Shown: positions 32,432-41,798, numbered from the stretch's first letter. The stretch is 64,000 nucleotides of DNA from JABFRJ01 sp033812735 (GCA_033812735.1 JAPXTA010000003.1:1-64000); one strand, 5' to 3'. The notes: a model not told the origin generated them from the letters alone. Made by a program: numbers and translations.

Positions 32432-33513
32432 GTCGAGCGGTCCTTGTGGAGGAGACCCAGCCGCTCGCCGCCGTAGACGCGGTCCCGTAAGGGGCGCCAC
32501 CAGCGCTCGTTCTCCAGATACCACGTCACAGTCTTTTCGATGCCGCTCTCGAATGTCTCGTGGGCGCTCCAGGCAAGTTCCCGTTCGGCCTTCGTGCTGT
32601 CGATGGCGTAGCGGCGGTCGTGTCCTGGACGATCGGCGACGAATTCGACGAGGTCGCGGCGGGCTTTTAATTTGCCTGATGCGGGAAGCGGGCAGCGCTG
32701 ATCGAGCGCATCGCAAATGCGATGCACCACGTCCAGATTGCGGCGCGGTTCGCGGCCGCCGATGTTGTACGTTTCGCCGACGCGGCCGCGTTCGACAGCC
32801 GCGACCAACGCGCGGACGTGGTCGTCGACGTAAAGCCAATCGCGCTCCTGCTGGCCGTCGCCATAGACAGGCAACGCTTTGCCTTCGAGCGCATTCAGGA
32901 TGATGAGCGGGATGAGCTTTTCCGGGAAATGACGCGGGCCGTAGTTGTTCGAGCAGTTGGTAATGACCACCGGGAGCCCATAGGTGTGATACCAGGCGGA
33001 CGCCAAATGATCCGCGGCGGCTTTACTCGCTGAGTATGGCGAGCGCGGATCGTACGGCGTCGTTTCGACAAAGAACGCGCCTGGTTCGAGCGAGCCGTAG
33101 ACTTCGTCGGTGGACACGTGGAGGAAGCGGAAGGCGTCGCGAGCGGCGCTGTCGCGTTTACTCCAGTAGCCCCGTGCGGCTTCGAGCATCGCATGCGTGC
33201 CAACGACGTTTGTCGCGATGAATGCTGCCGAGCCGGTGATCGAGCGATCGACATGGCTCTCTGCTGCAAGGTGCATGACGACATCGGGCATTGCTTCAGC
33301 GAATGCACGGTCCATCGCCGCGCGGTCGCAGATATCCGCCTCGACAAAGCGGTACAGAGCGTTGTTCTCGATCCCGGCAAGCGATGCGCGATTGGCGGCG
33401 TACGTCAGCTTGTCGACATTGGTGACGCGCCAACCGAGATCGCGCACCAGATGGAGGACCAGCGCCGAGCCGATGAAGCCGCAACCGCCGGTCACCAATG
33501 CATGCCGCTTCAT
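32428..33513 (-). CDS. rmlB: dTDP-glucose 4,6-dehydratase
   Basis: A 361-aa extended SDR. The N-terminus MKRHALVTGGCGFIGSALV carries the NAD-binding GGxGFIG. The substrate block HLAAESHVDRSI and catalytic residues FLHVSTDEVYG (Thr-Asp-Glu) and YSASKAAADH (Tyr, Lys) are all present. It makes dTDP-4-keto-6-deoxyglucose. The ATG follows GGGGATG at about 7 bases, inside the end of rmlC (ATGA overlap), and its stop overlaps rmlD. Confidence 0.96.
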   Translation of the reverse strand: MKRHALVTGGCGFIGSALVLHLVRDLGWRVTNVDKLTYAANRASLAGIENNALYRFVEADICDRAAMDRAFAEAMPDVVMHLAAESHVDRSITGSAAFIATNVVGTHAMLEAARGYWSKRDSAARDAFRFLHVSTDEVYGSLEPGAFFVETTPYDPRSPYSASKAAADHLASAWYHTYGLPVVITNCSNNYGPRHFPEKLIPLIILNALEGKALPVYGDGQQERDWLYVDDHVRALVAAVERGRVGETYNIGGREPRRNLDVVHRICDALDQRCPLPASGKLKARRDLVEFVADRPGHDRRYAIDSTKAERELAWSAHETFESGIEKTVTWYLENERWWRPLRDRVYGGERLGLLHKDRST

Positions 33514-34103
33514 CGGCCATCCCCTTCATAGACGAATGGCGATGTAAAATCGGCGAAGTGCGGCAATTGCTTGTCGCGGCCAGACACGGTGGCAGCGGAA
33601 ACGTCCACGGGCCAGCGAATGCCGAGCTCGTCGTCGTGCCAGAGCACGCCGCCTTCAGCGGCCGGCACGTAATAATCAGACACCTTGTATTGGACTTCGG
33701 TGGCGGGCTCGAGCGTCACGAAGCCATGCAGAAATCCGATCGGCACGAGCAGCTGAGCCCAATTTTCAGCCGACAGTTCCGCTGTCACATGACGACCGTA
33801 CGTCGGAGAGCCGACGCGGATATCGACGGCGATATCGAGAATGCGCCCATGAGTGACGCGCACGAGCTTGTGCTGCGCGTGGGGTGGCGCCTGCATGTGA
33901 AGACCGCGAACGGTACCCGTTTTCTCGGAGCGTGAATGGTTGTCCTGCACGAACACGCTCGGCAAGCCGGCAGCCGCCAAATCGCGATCGCAGAACGTCT
34001 CGGAGAAGAAGCCGCGGTTGTCGCCGAACCGCCGCGGCGTCACGCGGACGACGGCGGGGATCTCCAGGCGCTCGATGTTCAGCCGGTCGTTTCCTTCAGA
34101 CAT
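33510..34103 (-). CDS. rmlC: dTDP-4-dehydrorhamnose 3,5-epimerase
   Basis: A 197-aa cupin epimerase. The ATG at 34103 (MSEGNDRLNIERLEIPAV) is preceded by GGCGGA; a TTG seven codons earlier is the alternative. Conserved blocks DNRGFFSETFCDRDL, VQDNHSRSEKTGTVRGLHMQ (catalytic His) and VPIGFLHGFVTLEP, YKVSDYY are complete. It heads the rmlC-B-D-A transcript, which supplies dTDP-L-rhamnose for surface polysaccharide. No glycosyltransferases are adjacent, so the acceptor glycan is encoded elsewhere. Confidence 0.95.
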   Translation of the reverse strand: MSEGNDRLNIERLEIPAVVRVTPRRFGDNRGFFSETFCDRDLAAAGLPSVFVQDNHSRSEKTGTVRGLHMQAPPHAQHKLVRVTHGRILDIAVDIRVGSPTYGRHVTAELSAENWAQLLVPIGFLHGFVTLEPATEVQYKVSDYYVPAAEGGVLWHDDELGIRWPVDVSAATVSGRDKQLPHFADFTSPFVYEGDGR

Positions 34104-34243
34104 CGGTTCCGCCAATTCTGCCAAGACATTAGGTCCTCGCCATGAATATTCGCCGGCGCTGGACTGTCAGTTCGAACGGCGTTATAGCGAGCGCTCGACA
34201 GACCGGTAAGGTGTCTTACGCTAAACCGGACGCGCTCGCAGTG

Positions 34244-34318
34244 GCCGGCTTAGCTCAGCGGTAGAGCAGCGGTTTTGTAAACCGAAGGTCGGGGGTTCAA
34301 TCCCCTCAGCCGGCACCA
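34244..34318 (+). tRNA. tRNA-Thr (anticodon TGT)
   Basis: A 75-base cloverleaf with a 7-bp acceptor stem (GCCGGCT/AGCCGGC), discriminator A and encoded CCA at 34316-34318. The anticodon loop TTTGTAA gives TGT (Thr, reading ACN codons). The T arm contains the usual GGTTCAA. The closing pair of the anticodon stem is a G-A mismatch. No integrase or duplicated 3-prime end lies beside it. Confidence 0.95.
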
Positions 34319-34455
34319 GCAAAATCAAAGACTTCCTACGCTGAATGTCATGCTCACCACGTTTTTTTCGGGGTGGTTCGTGAGTTTGTCTGCCGTGGGA
34401 GATCGCGATACCATTGGTCATTCGATAACCCTCGGTCGAGCGGAATTCCAAATTC

Positions 34456-35598
34456 ATGCCACAAGCCATCGCGCCTCTTGGGCTACCGGACGGCATTCGA
34501 AGCAGAGTCGTCGACGGCGTTAATGGGCTGTCGGTGCACATCTTGGAGGCCGGCTTTTCGGCACCTGCTCGCCCGCTTCTTCTCCTGCTGCACGGATTTC
34601 CGGAACTCGCCTACTCTTGGCGCCGGGTGATGCTGCCGCTCGCCGAGGCTGGCTTTCATGTCGTCGCGCCAGATCAGCGCGGATACGGACGGACGACCGG
34701 GTGGCAACCAGACTTTGACCAAAGCCTGCGGCCATTTTCAGTTTTGCGGTTGGCAGCCGACGCGCTCGCCGTCGTTTATGCACTCGGTCACGACAAGGTT
34801 TCGGCTGTCATCGGCCATGACTTTGGATCGCCGGTAGCGGCTTGGTGTGCCCTGACGCGCCCAGATGTATTCACCCGGGTCGTGCTGATGAGCGCGCCTT
34901 TTGCCGGTCCACCGAACCTAGTGCCAGGTGCTACCGCTTCTGCGGCCCTTCAACCGCGCGAAGCTCTCGAGGCTGCACTTGCCGCACTTCCCGTCCCGCG
35001 CAAGCACTATCAGCACTACTTCTCAACGCGCGCTGCCAACACCGATATGATGCAAGCGCCACAAGGCTTGGCGAACTTTCTGCGCGCGTATTTTCATTCC
35101 AAGAGCGCAGATTGGGCCGGCAATCAGCCCGTCCGGCTGCATGATGGGTCGGCCGCCCAGCTCTCACGGATGCCGGCGTACTACATCATGGAGCAGACAA
35201 AGACGATGCCGGAGAGCGTCGCGCCAATGATGCCTGATCTCGCGACGATCGCAGGCTGCACTTGGCTTCCGGATCACGAGCTGGACGTCTACGCAGCGGA
35301 ATTTCGCAGGACGGGATTCCAAGGAGGTCTCAATTGGTATCGGGCGCGATACGACGCCGACGTCACTGCCGATGAAAAACTGTATGCCAATCGCACCATC
35401 GATGTTCCCGCTCTCTTTATTGCAGGCGAGGCCGATTGGGGCGTCCATCAGGTCCCGGGCGCGTTCGAACGCATGCAGACGACGAGCTGCCGTCAGTTCG
35501 CGGGCAGTCATTTAATAGAGGGCGCCGGCCATTGGGTCATGCAGGAGCAGCCGGCTCACGTGGCAGCAACCATTGTCGAATTTCTAAAGTCCGCGTGA
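34456..35598 (+). CDS. Alpha/beta hydrolase, epoxide-hydrolase type
   Basis: A 380-aa enzyme. The oxyanion-hole block is LLHGFPELAYSWR (His46), with DQRGYGRT following. The nucleophile elbow is GHDFGS with Asp122, as in epoxide hydrolases and haloalkane dehalogenases rather than esterases. Catalytic His359 is in GAGHWVMQEQP. A cap region lies at about 165-280, with candidate acid-helper tyrosines (PAYYIMEQ, GGLNWYRA). This last block is typical of soluble epoxide hydrolases. Start ATG at 34456 has only a weak ribosome binding site. It stands as a single-gene unit. Confidence 0.88.
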   Translation: MPQAIAPLGLPDGIRSRVVDGVNGLSVHILEAGFSAPARPLLLLLHGFPELAYSWRRVMLPLAEAGFHVVAPDQRGYGRTTGWQPDFDQSLRPFSVLRLAADALAVVYALGHDKVSAVIGHDFGSPVAAWCALTRPDVFTRVVLMSAPFAGPPNLVPGATASAALQPREALEAALAALPVPRKHYQHYFSTRAANTDMMQAPQGLANFLRAYFHSKSADWAGNQPVRLHDGSAAQLSRMPAYYIMEQTKTMPESVAPMMPDLATIAGCTWLPDHELDVYAAEFRRTGFQGGLNWYRARYDADVTADEKLYANRTIDVPALFIAGEADWGVHQVPGAFERMQTTSCRQFAGSHLIEGAGHWVMQEQPAHVAATIVEFLKSA

Positions 35599-35782
35599 CG
35601 GTCACTCGTCACTCCATCTGCCAGCCGACTATCAGTGCGGGCATGGAAAGCAATTCACCACTCTAGATTGCGTCTTATTGAATTTACCACTCGTTGATTT
35701 TGGTGCTTGTAGTATGCGCGGCATGCAACCAATGTCGCTACGATTGATTTTGTCCATAGCAAGCAAATCGAAGACGAATGTC

Positions 35783-36055
35783 ATGAGACGCGACAGGGAC
35801 TCTGCGGACCAAGCAAAGCTTGCTGTCCCGTCGGCACCCGCCTTGGCTGCCAGCTACGAAGATTGGCTCGGGTACCTCCGCAAGCTCGAACGCACGGAAC
35901 CCTACGAGGCCCCGGAGCTCCAAGATGCCCGGCGCGCGGCACGCGCGATCGTGCGGCAGAAGCACGGCTTTGGCCCGAAGCTCAAGTCGAACAGCTTCAA
36001 GGCATTCGACTTCGACCGTTGCAGGCGCGACCGCGAGAGCAATGATCTGTCGTGA
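35783..36055 (+). CDS. Hypothetical small protein, about 90 aa
   Basis: The frame is open from 35678. The ATG at 35783 (MRRDRDSADQAKLAV) is chosen because the composition turns typical of a soluble protein there; no start has a good ribosome binding site. The region SYEDWLGYLRKLERTEPYEAPELQDARRAARAIVRQKHGFG is helical and basic. I know no family. Neighbouring sequence is AT-richer than average, which raises the chance of a recently acquired or decaying gene. Confidence 0.4.
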   Translation: MRRDRDSADQAKLAVPSAPALAASYEDWLGYLRKLERTEPYEAPELQDARRAARAIVRQKHGFGPKLKSNSFKAFDFDRCRRDRESNDLS

Positions 36056-36138
36056 TTGCGTGACGCAGCCCGAGCTATTCAAGCGAATTTAAGACTTGCA
36101 GTGTACAAATGTTCCGACTGTCCTTGCAGGGGCCGGCA

Positions 36139-36372
36139 ATGAGTCATTCGACGCCCACACACTTGACCTCGCACGAGCTGTCCGCTCTCGCTTATATCGT
36201 ATCGGCACGCCATGTTGCCGAGATGTCGGACGAGTTTTGGGAGGCTTTGGCTTCGCTGCGCAAGCGCGGTTTGGTGGCTTTTCGCTGTGGCCATTGGATC
36301 GCAATGACAGGTCCGATCCTGCAACTGAGCCAGTCCAGCGCAACCGAAATGGCCCAGGAAGCAAACGCGTAG
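36139..36372 (+). CDS. Hypothetical small protein, possible winged-helix, 77 aa
   Basis: The ATG at 36139 has AGGGG 6 bases upstream, a good start signal; a longer in-frame opening begins at 36109. The product (THLTSHELSALAYIVSARHVAEM then SDEFWEALASLRKRGLVAF and a hydrophobic strand WIAMTGPILQL) has the helix-helix-wing order of small winged-helix modules. That is only a resemblance. It probably belongs to the same small orphan region as the gene before it. Confidence 0.5.
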   Translation: MSHSTPTHLTSHELSALAYIVSARHVAEMSDEFWEALASLRKRGLVAFRCGHWIAMTGPILQLSQSSATEMAQEANA

Positions 36373-36483
36373 TGGCCGACGGCCGACCGACCACCCCTAT
36401 CCAGCTCGTGGATCAGCAATAGCCCATAGCAATTGCCTTTTAAGGCTCACGGGCAGGTGCGTCGAAGCGCGCCGTCGCATTGA

Positions 36484-37869
36484 TCAGATATCACCGTCCT
36501 GTTTCAACCACCGTACGGCCGTACGGAATGCTGCCAATGTGTCGGAAACCTCAGCGTCACTGTGCGTCGCAGACACCATTCCGCCCGGCGATCCCATGAA
36601 ATCAACGCCATTTGCGATCATGGCTATCCGAAGCCTATGCGCGAGGTCCGTGCTGCGGGCGCCTTTCAATCCAGCGAAGCCCAGTGTCAACGGGTCGAAC
36701 GTGGCGGGGTCGATCGGCAGCTTCCTTGGATTCATGAAGATCAGGAACGTGGACGACTCGCCATACACGCCCCAAGCGACGCCCTCTTCGACAAGGATCT
36801 TCCTAAGTCCATCTCTGAGGTCACTGGCGACGCGATCAGCCCGCTCGCACGCATCCTCGCGTTCGATGATCCCGAGCGTTGCAAGAGCGGCAGCCGCGCA
36901 GATCGGATTCGCGTTGTACGTTCCTTGATGCCCGATTTTCTCGCGCATTGCTCTCGCCATCGCCGCCGCATCCAACTGATCAAGGACATCGGCCCGCCCC
37001 GCGACCGCTCCACCCGGCATGCCGCCGGCAACGATTTTAGCGAGCACACAGATATCTGGCTTGATCCCAAATCGCTTCTGGGCGCCGCCACGCGACCATC
37101 TGAATCCTGTTATGACTTCATCGAAAATAAGCAGGACTCCATAGCGTTGTGTGATCTCTCTCAAGCTCTCGAGGTAGCCCGCCGGCAACGGCACCTGTCC
37201 CCAACTCGCGCCGGACGGCTCCAAAAGGACTGCCGCAACGTCATCCCGCGCGGCCAGCTCTTGCTCGACACGAGCAGGATCATCGGCCGGCAGCAAGATC
37301 GTCTGCTCAACGAGCGCGGGCAGAATTCCGGCGGGAACCCCACCGTCGAAATGAGACATCGAGCCGGAGGCTACGGCATCGTGCCAGCCATGAAAATGGC
37401 CAACGAAGCGAATGATCTTTGACTTCCCGGAGTGCGCGCGGGCCAATCGGAGCGCGAGGTGCGATGCCTCTGTACCAGACGACGTGAAGCGCACGCGCTC
37501 AGCGCAGGGGATTAGACGGTTCACTTGTTCTGCCCATGCGACTTCGAGTTCGTGGGCTGAGCCAAAATGGGTGCCAATCTCAATCTGCTTCTGAACTGCA
37601 TCAACCACGGCAGGGTGACCGTGCCCCATCAAGAGCGCGCCGTGTCCTCCAAAATAGTCGACATACTCATTGCCATCGACGTCCCACTTGCGTGGCCCAG
37701 ACGCTCGCGCCGCATAGATGGGGTAGGGCTTCAGAGTCCGCGCATCATGCGTGAGGCCGGCAGGGATGACCTTTGAAGCGCGCTCGAAAAGGGCGGCGGA
37801 GGCTTTTGTGCGCTTGCGGAATTCTGCCTCGATCTTGGAGTTGGTTGCCGTGTGTTGTGCGGTGCCCAT
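36484..37869 (-). CDS. Class III aminotransferase, glutamate-1-semialdehyde aminomutase-like
   Basis: A 461-aa PLP enzyme. The ATG at 37869 (MGTAQHTATNSK) follows GGGAG with 7-base spacing. Family blocks: YVDYFGGHGALLMGHGHPAVV, SSGTEASHLALRLARA, VGHFHGWHDAV, LIFDEVITGFRW (cofactor Asp) and Lys278 in LAKIVAGGMPGGA. The GSAM form (tRNA-Glu-dependent haem synthesis) is one possibility. The genome context, an FCD regulator, TRAP transporter and amidase, favours a catabolic aminotransferase for an amino acid or amine taken up by the transporter. Confidence 0.85.
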   Translation of the reverse strand: MGTAQHTATNSKIEAEFRKRTKASAALFERASKVIPAGLTHDARTLKPYPIYAARASGPRKWDVDGNEYVDYFGGHGALLMGHGHPAVVDAVQKQIEIGTHFGSAHELEVAWAEQVNRLIPCAERVRFTSSGTEASHLALRLARAHSGKSKIIRFVGHFHGWHDAVASGSMSHFDGGVPAGILPALVEQTILLPADDPARVEQELAARDDVAAVLLEPSGASWGQVPLPAGYLESLREITQRYGVLLIFDEVITGFRWSRGGAQKRFGIKPDICVLAKIVAGGMPGGAVAGRADVLDQLDAAAMARAMREKIGHQGTYNANPICAAAALATLGIIEREDACERADRVASDLRDGLRKILVEEGVAWGVYGESSTFLIFMNPRKLPIDPATFDPLTLGFAGLKGARSTDLAHRLRIAMIANGVDFMGSPGGMVSATHSDAEVSDTLAAFRTAVRWLKQDGDI

Positions 37870-37989
37870 GACGCTGCTCCCTTGGCATTGGAAGAGCGTA
37901 GCTGCCAACGCTGGGCTAGCCAAGTTTCAAGCATGCAAGGCAGATCACCGGACCGATGAGATCAAACGCGGAGCCCAACTGGATGGGCG

Positions 37990-38763
37990 CTACACCGCGC
38001 TGCGTTTGGCCAAACGGCGATAGCGTTCGAGACTGTTCTCGAGATGAACGCGCATAGCTTTGCGTGCCCGCGTGGCATCGCCCTTCCTGATCGCAGCAGC
38101 AATTTCCGCATGTTCAGCCTGAATGCGCGCGAGATATGCGGTTTGTTCGCTGCCGGATATCGCCGACCGGATGCTCTGGCGTGGAATGACGTGGGCGCCG
38201 AGGAACGTCAGGAACGACGTTAGATGCTTATTACCGGTGGCCCTTGCGAGCGACTGGTGGAACGCGAAGTCCTCGGCGACGGCGGATTCGCCCGCCGCAA
38301 TAGCTCGATCGATGGCGGCAAGACTGCGCTCGATCGTCTTGATCGCCGCTGCGTTGGCGCGCACCGCCGCCAGAGCCGCGACCTCGACCTCGACCGCAAG
38401 CCGCAGCTCCATCACCGCAAGCACGTCCTCGATCGTGGACATGCAGTCGGGATCAATGCGAAACGGGATGCGCGTCGCGTCATGGGCGACAAACGCACCG
38501 GAGCCTTGGCGTGTTACAACGAGACCATCCGCCCTCAACGCCGCAACGGCTTCACGAACGACCGTCCGGCTGACACCCATGGCATCCATGAGTTCCCATT
38601 CGGCCGGCAAGCGCGAACCAGGCGGGAGTTTGCCGCTCGAAATCAGGGCAGCTATGCGCTCGGCTACTTCGGCGGTACGGTTGCGCTGTGGTGCGAGGGG
38701 CGCAAGTAGCGATCTATTGTCAGGTATTGCCATCGCTGCTAATTTGTCCGGGTGTCCGGTCAT
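37990..38763 (-). CDS. GntR-family (FadR/FCD) transcriptional regulator
   Basis: A 257-aa regulator with an N-terminal winged helix (AEVAERIAALISSGKLPPGSRLPAEWELMDAMGVSRTVVREAVAAL) and a C-terminal all-helical FCD ligand domain (LAVEVEVAALAAVRANA, FHQSLARATGN, IQAEHAEIAAAIRKGD, HLENSLERYRR). The three His/Asp metal-binding positions of FCD domains are mostly present. Start at 38763 or, 10 codons later, 38733; neither has a clear ribosome binding site. It is divergent from dctP and probably controls the TRAP operon and the aminotransferase. Confidence 0.9.
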   Translation of the reverse strand: MTGHPDKLAAMAIPDNRSLLAPLAPQRNRTAEVAERIAALISSGKLPPGSRLPAEWELMDAMGVSRTVVREAVAALRADGLVVTRQGSGAFVAHDATRIPFRIDPDCMSTIEDVLAVMELRLAVEVEVAALAAVRANAAAIKTIERSLAAIDRAIAAGESAVAEDFAFHQSLARATGNKHLTSFLTFLGAHVIPRQSIRSAISGSEQTAYLARIQAEHAEIAAAIRKGDATRARKAMRVHLENSLERYRRLAKRSAV

Positions 38764-38866
38764 CGTACAACTTTTCTAGCACCGGTCCATCATGGAAACA
38801 AGCTGCTCAAGCGCGACGAAGAGCGCGCGGCGCAACGAGGAAACGATCAGAAGGAGACCACCAACC

Positions 38867-39871
38867 ATGAAGCGTCGCGACTTTCTCCGCGCCAGTGCGG
38901 CCACGGCGGCACTTGGAGTGACTACGGCAGCAGGCATTCTTCCTGCAGCAGCGCAAGCTAAGATGGTCCTCAAGGCGACCGACGTGCATCCGACCGGTTA
39001 TCCGACGGTTGCGGCCGTTGAAGCGATGGGCAAGAAGCTCGAAGCAGCCACGAACGGCCGCATCTCGATCCAGATGTTTCCGTCGATGCAGCTCGGCGGC
39101 GAGAAGGAGATGATCGAGCAGGCGCAGGTCGGCGCCCTGCAGATCGCCCGCATTTCCGTTGGCCCCATGGGTCCGCTAGTTCCCGAGTTCAACGTCTTCA
39201 ACCTGCCGTTCGTCTTCCGTGACGTCGCTCACATGGAGAAAGTAATCGACGGTGAGATTGGCCAGGAATTGCTCACCAAACTCACGAACCATCCAACGTC
39301 CGGCTTGATCGGCCTGTGCTACATGAATGCCGGCGTGCGGAACGTCTACAACTCTAAGAAGCCGATCGGCGAACTCGCGGATCTCAAGGGTCTCAAGATC
39401 CGCATGATGGGCAATCCGCTGTTCGTCGACACGATGAATGCGCTCGGCGGCAACGGTGTTGCCATGGGCTTCGACCAGCTTATCAATGCGATGCAGACCG
39501 GTGTCGTCGATGGTGCCGAGAACAACGAGCCGAGCTTCGAGTCCGGTCAGCACTATCGCTATGCCAAGTACTATTCGAAGACGGGCCACCTGATGATCCC
39601 AGAAATCCTCGTTTTCTCGAAGTTGAGCTTCGAGAAAATGTCGAAGGAGGATCAGGCGCTCATCATGAAGGTTTCCAAGGAGGCGCAGCAAGAGCAGCGC
39701 AAGCTTTGGAACGAGCGCGAAGCGCAGAGCCTCAAGAAGATGATCGAGGCCGGCACGGTCGTGAACGATGTCAAGAACAAGCAAGCGTTTCAAGACGCGG
39801 TAAAGCCCGTATGGGACAAGTACGGCGCACAGCACAAGGCACTCATCGAGCGAATTAACGCGGTGAAGTGA
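38867..39871 (+). CDS. dctP: TRAP transporter solute-binding protein, DctP family
   Basis: A 334-aa periplasmic receptor. The ATG at 38867 follows AAGGAG with 8-base spacing. The signal is Tat-like (KRRDFLRASAATAALGV, twin arginine). Core blocks: GGEKEMIEQAQVGALQIARISVGP, FNLPFVFRDVAHMEKV, GVRNVYNSKKPI, LKGLKIRMMGNP (the conserved Arg that binds the ligand carboxylate) and GVVDGAENNEPSF. Ligand is an organic acid or acidic amide by family, not identified. A 10-bp hairpin separates it from dctQ. Confidence 0.95.
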   Translation: MKRRDFLRASAATAALGVTTAAGILPAAAQAKMVLKATDVHPTGYPTVAAVEAMGKKLEAATNGRISIQMFPSMQLGGEKEMIEQAQVGALQIARISVGPMGPLVPEFNVFNLPFVFRDVAHMEKVIDGEIGQELLTKLTNHPTSGLIGLCYMNAGVRNVYNSKKPIGELADLKGLKIRMMGNPLFVDTMNALGGNGVAMGFDQLINAMQTGVVDGAENNEPSFESGQHYRYAKYYSKTGHLMIPEILVFSKLSFEKMSKEDQALIMKVSKEAQQEQRKLWNEREAQSLKKMIEAGTVVNDVKNKQAFQDAVKPVWDKYGAQHKALIERINAVK

Positions 39872-39881
39872 GCGATCTGAC

Positions 39882-39923
39882 CATGGCGGCGTTCTCTGCA
39901 GGACAACTGCGAGCGCCGCCATG
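39882..39923 (+). promoter_or_regulatory. Hairpin between dctP and dctQ
   Basis: A perfect 10-bp stem (39882-39891 with 39914-39923, CATGGCGGCG against CGCCGCCATG) with a 22-base loop lies 10 bases after the dctP stop and 23 bases before the dctQ start. Such stems in binding-protein operons partially terminate transcription or protect the upstream message, raising receptor over permease levels; that role is inferred. Confidence 0.6.
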
Positions 39924-39946
39924 ATTATGCGGTCAGGGGGATTGTG

Positions 39947-40474
39947 ATGAAGAACGCCTATTTTGCCTTTATGGAATGGCTGAGCTACGCCTGCGTACTC
40001 GTCGCAGGGCTCGCGCTGATCACCATCACGATCATCATTCCTTACGGCGTTTTTACGCGTTACGTCTTGAACAGCGCGTCGTCCTGGCCCGAGCCGCTCG
40101 CTATTCTTCTGATGATCGTGCTGTCGTTTCTTTCGGCCGTCATTTGCTATCGCGAGCACCTGCATATCAGCGTCGGCATGCTGCCCAACGCCCTGTCGGG
40201 GACAGGACAGAAGGCGCTCGGCTTCGTCATCGAGCTTTGCATGCTGTCGACGAACGTCTTTCTCGTTTGGTACGGGATCAAGCTCGTTCAAAAGACTTGG
40301 TTCCAGTCCATCGCGGAATTCCCGATCGTTTCGGTCGGCGTGTCCTATCTGCCAGTCCCGATCGCCGGCTTCGTTACGGCTCTGTTCATCATCGAACGCG
40401 TTATGAAGGGCAACTGGTTCCCTCCGCCGCCCACCGAGGACGAACTCGCTCACGGCTCAATCTCATCGGAGTGA
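39947..40474 (+). CDS. dctQ: TRAP transporter small permease, DctQ family
   Basis: A 175-aa four-helix membrane protein. Start ATG at 39947, just after a GTG, with GGGGG upstream. Hydrophobic segments: about 8-40 (WLSYACVLVAGLALITITIIIPYGVFTRYVL), 48-68 (EPLAILLMIVLSFLSAVICY), 85-115 and 133-155. The family motif YREHLHISVGML is present. It pairs with DctM. The stop is 10 bases before the next start. Confidence 0.92.
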   Translation: MKNAYFAFMEWLSYACVLVAGLALITITIIIPYGVFTRYVLNSASSWPEPLAILLMIVLSFLSAVICYREHLHISVGMLPNALSGTGQKALGFVIELCMLSTNVFLVWYGIKLVQKTWFQSIAEFPIVSVGVSYLPVPIAGFVTALFIIERVMKGNWFPPPPTEDELAHGSISSE

Positions 40475-40484
40475 GGAAACGCAC

Positions 40485-41771
40485 ATGGACGCGCTCGTAC
40501 TCATTGGCGGCTTCACGGTACTCTGCCTACTCGGCATGCCTGTGGCCTACGCTCTCGGACTTGCGGCCGTACTCGCGGCACTCTGGATGGGCATCCCACT
40601 CGAGGCAATCGCGCTGAAGACGTCCGACGGCATGGACGATTTCCCGTTGCTGGCGGTGCCGTTCTTCATTCTCGCTGGAGCGATCATGGGCGAGGGCGGC
40701 ATGGCCGCGCGCCTCATCAATCTTGCCAAAATTTTCGTCGGGTTCATTCGCGGCGGCTTGGCGCTTGTCAACCTGCTCGCTTCCACCATGTTCGGCGCTA
40801 TTTCCGGCTCGTCCGTTGCCGATACCGCCTCGATCGGCTCGGTGATGATCCCGCAGATGATCAAAAGCGGCTATCCGCGCGTGTTTGCGGCAAGCGTCAC
40901 CGTTTCGGGTTCGTTGCAACCTCTCCTCATCCCACCTTCACATAACATGGTGATCTATTCACTGGCCGCCGGTGGGTCGGTGTCCGTGGCTCATCTCTTC
41001 ATCGGCGGCATCATCCCGGGCTTACTTCTCGGCGCCTCGCTGATGGCGCTCGTGCTCGTCTATGCGTACCGCTACAAGCTCCCGAAGGGCGATGCCATCG
41101 GCGCAAGCGAGGCACTTAAAATCGCGCTCGATGCCGTGTGGGGTCTGGTCACCGTCATCATCATCATGGGCGGAATCCTGTCGGGCATCTTCACCCCGAC
41201 TGAGAGCGCCGCGATCGCCTGCGTATGGGCCTTCTTCGTCACCATGTTCATCTACCGCTCCTACAAATGGAGCGAGTTGCCGGTGCTGATCGGACGGGTT
41301 GTCCGAACTGTCGGCATGGTGATGATCATGATCGGGTTCTCGGTCGCATTCGGCTATATGATGACTCTGATGCGCATTCCCGCGATGGCAGCGGAGTTCT
41401 TCGCCAGCCTCACGTCCGACAAGTACATGTTCCTGCTGTACGTCAACGTGCTACTGCTGGTGCTCGGCACGTTCATGGATCTCGCGCCGATGCTGCTGAT
41501 CTGTACGCCCGTTTTCATGCCCATCATCAAGAAGTACGGCATCGATCCCGTTCACTTCGGCATCGTCATGATCTTCAATCTTGGGATCGGGCTGCTCACG
41601 CCGCCGGTCGGGCCGACACTTGCGGTTGGTTGCGCGATCGCGAAGATCTCGATGGAGCAGCTCTCTCGAGGCGTTATGGTGTTCTATATTCCAATGCTGT
41701 TCGTGCTCGGACTCATCACCTACTTCCCGTCGTTGACGCTTTGGCTGCCGAATCTGTTGCTCGGCAAATAA
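40485..41771 (+). CDS. dctM: TRAP transporter large permease, DctM family
   Basis: A 428-aa polytopic ion-transporter-superfamily protein with about 12 helices. Signature blocks are DGMDDFPLLAVPFFILAGAIMGEGGMAARLINLA, FGAISGSSVADTASIGSVMIPQMIKSGYP and the late NLGIGLLTPPVGPTLAVGC. It uses a sodium gradient to import the ligand delivered by DctP. Start ATG at 40485 follows GTGAGG. A strong hairpin terminator follows 5 bases after its stop. Confidence 0.95.
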   Translation: MDALVLIGGFTVLCLLGMPVAYALGLAAVLAALWMGIPLEAIALKTSDGMDDFPLLAVPFFILAGAIMGEGGMAARLINLAKIFVGFIRGGLALVNLLASTMFGAISGSSVADTASIGSVMIPQMIKSGYPRVFAASVTVSGSLQPLLIPPSHNMVIYSLAAGGSVSVAHLFIGGIIPGLLLGASLMALVLVYAYRYKLPKGDAIGASEALKIALDAVWGLVTVIIIMGGILSGIFTPTESAAIACVWAFFVTMFIYRSYKWSELPVLIGRVVRTVGMVMIMIGFSVAFGYMMTLMRIPAMAAEFFASLTSDKYMFLLYVNVLLLVLGTFMDLAPMLLICTPVFMPIIKKYGIDPVHFGIVMIFNLGIGLLTPPVGPTLAVGCAIAKISMEQLSRGVMVFYIPMLFVLGLITYFPSLTLWLPNLLLGK

Positions 41772-41775
41772 GTAC

Positions 41776-41798
41776 GGCGGCGCCAACGGGGCGCCGCC
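41776..41798. terminator. Bidirectional hairpin terminator
   Basis: A perfect 9-bp GC stem (41776-41784 with 41790-41798) and a 5-base loop lie between the convergent dctM and amidase genes, so they could end both transcripts. No clear T-run follows on either strand. Confidence 0.65.

Noticed and set aside
34244..34318. tRNA-Thr as an integration site for a mobile element
   Set aside because: No integrase gene and no second copy of the tRNA 3-prime end is seen on either side.
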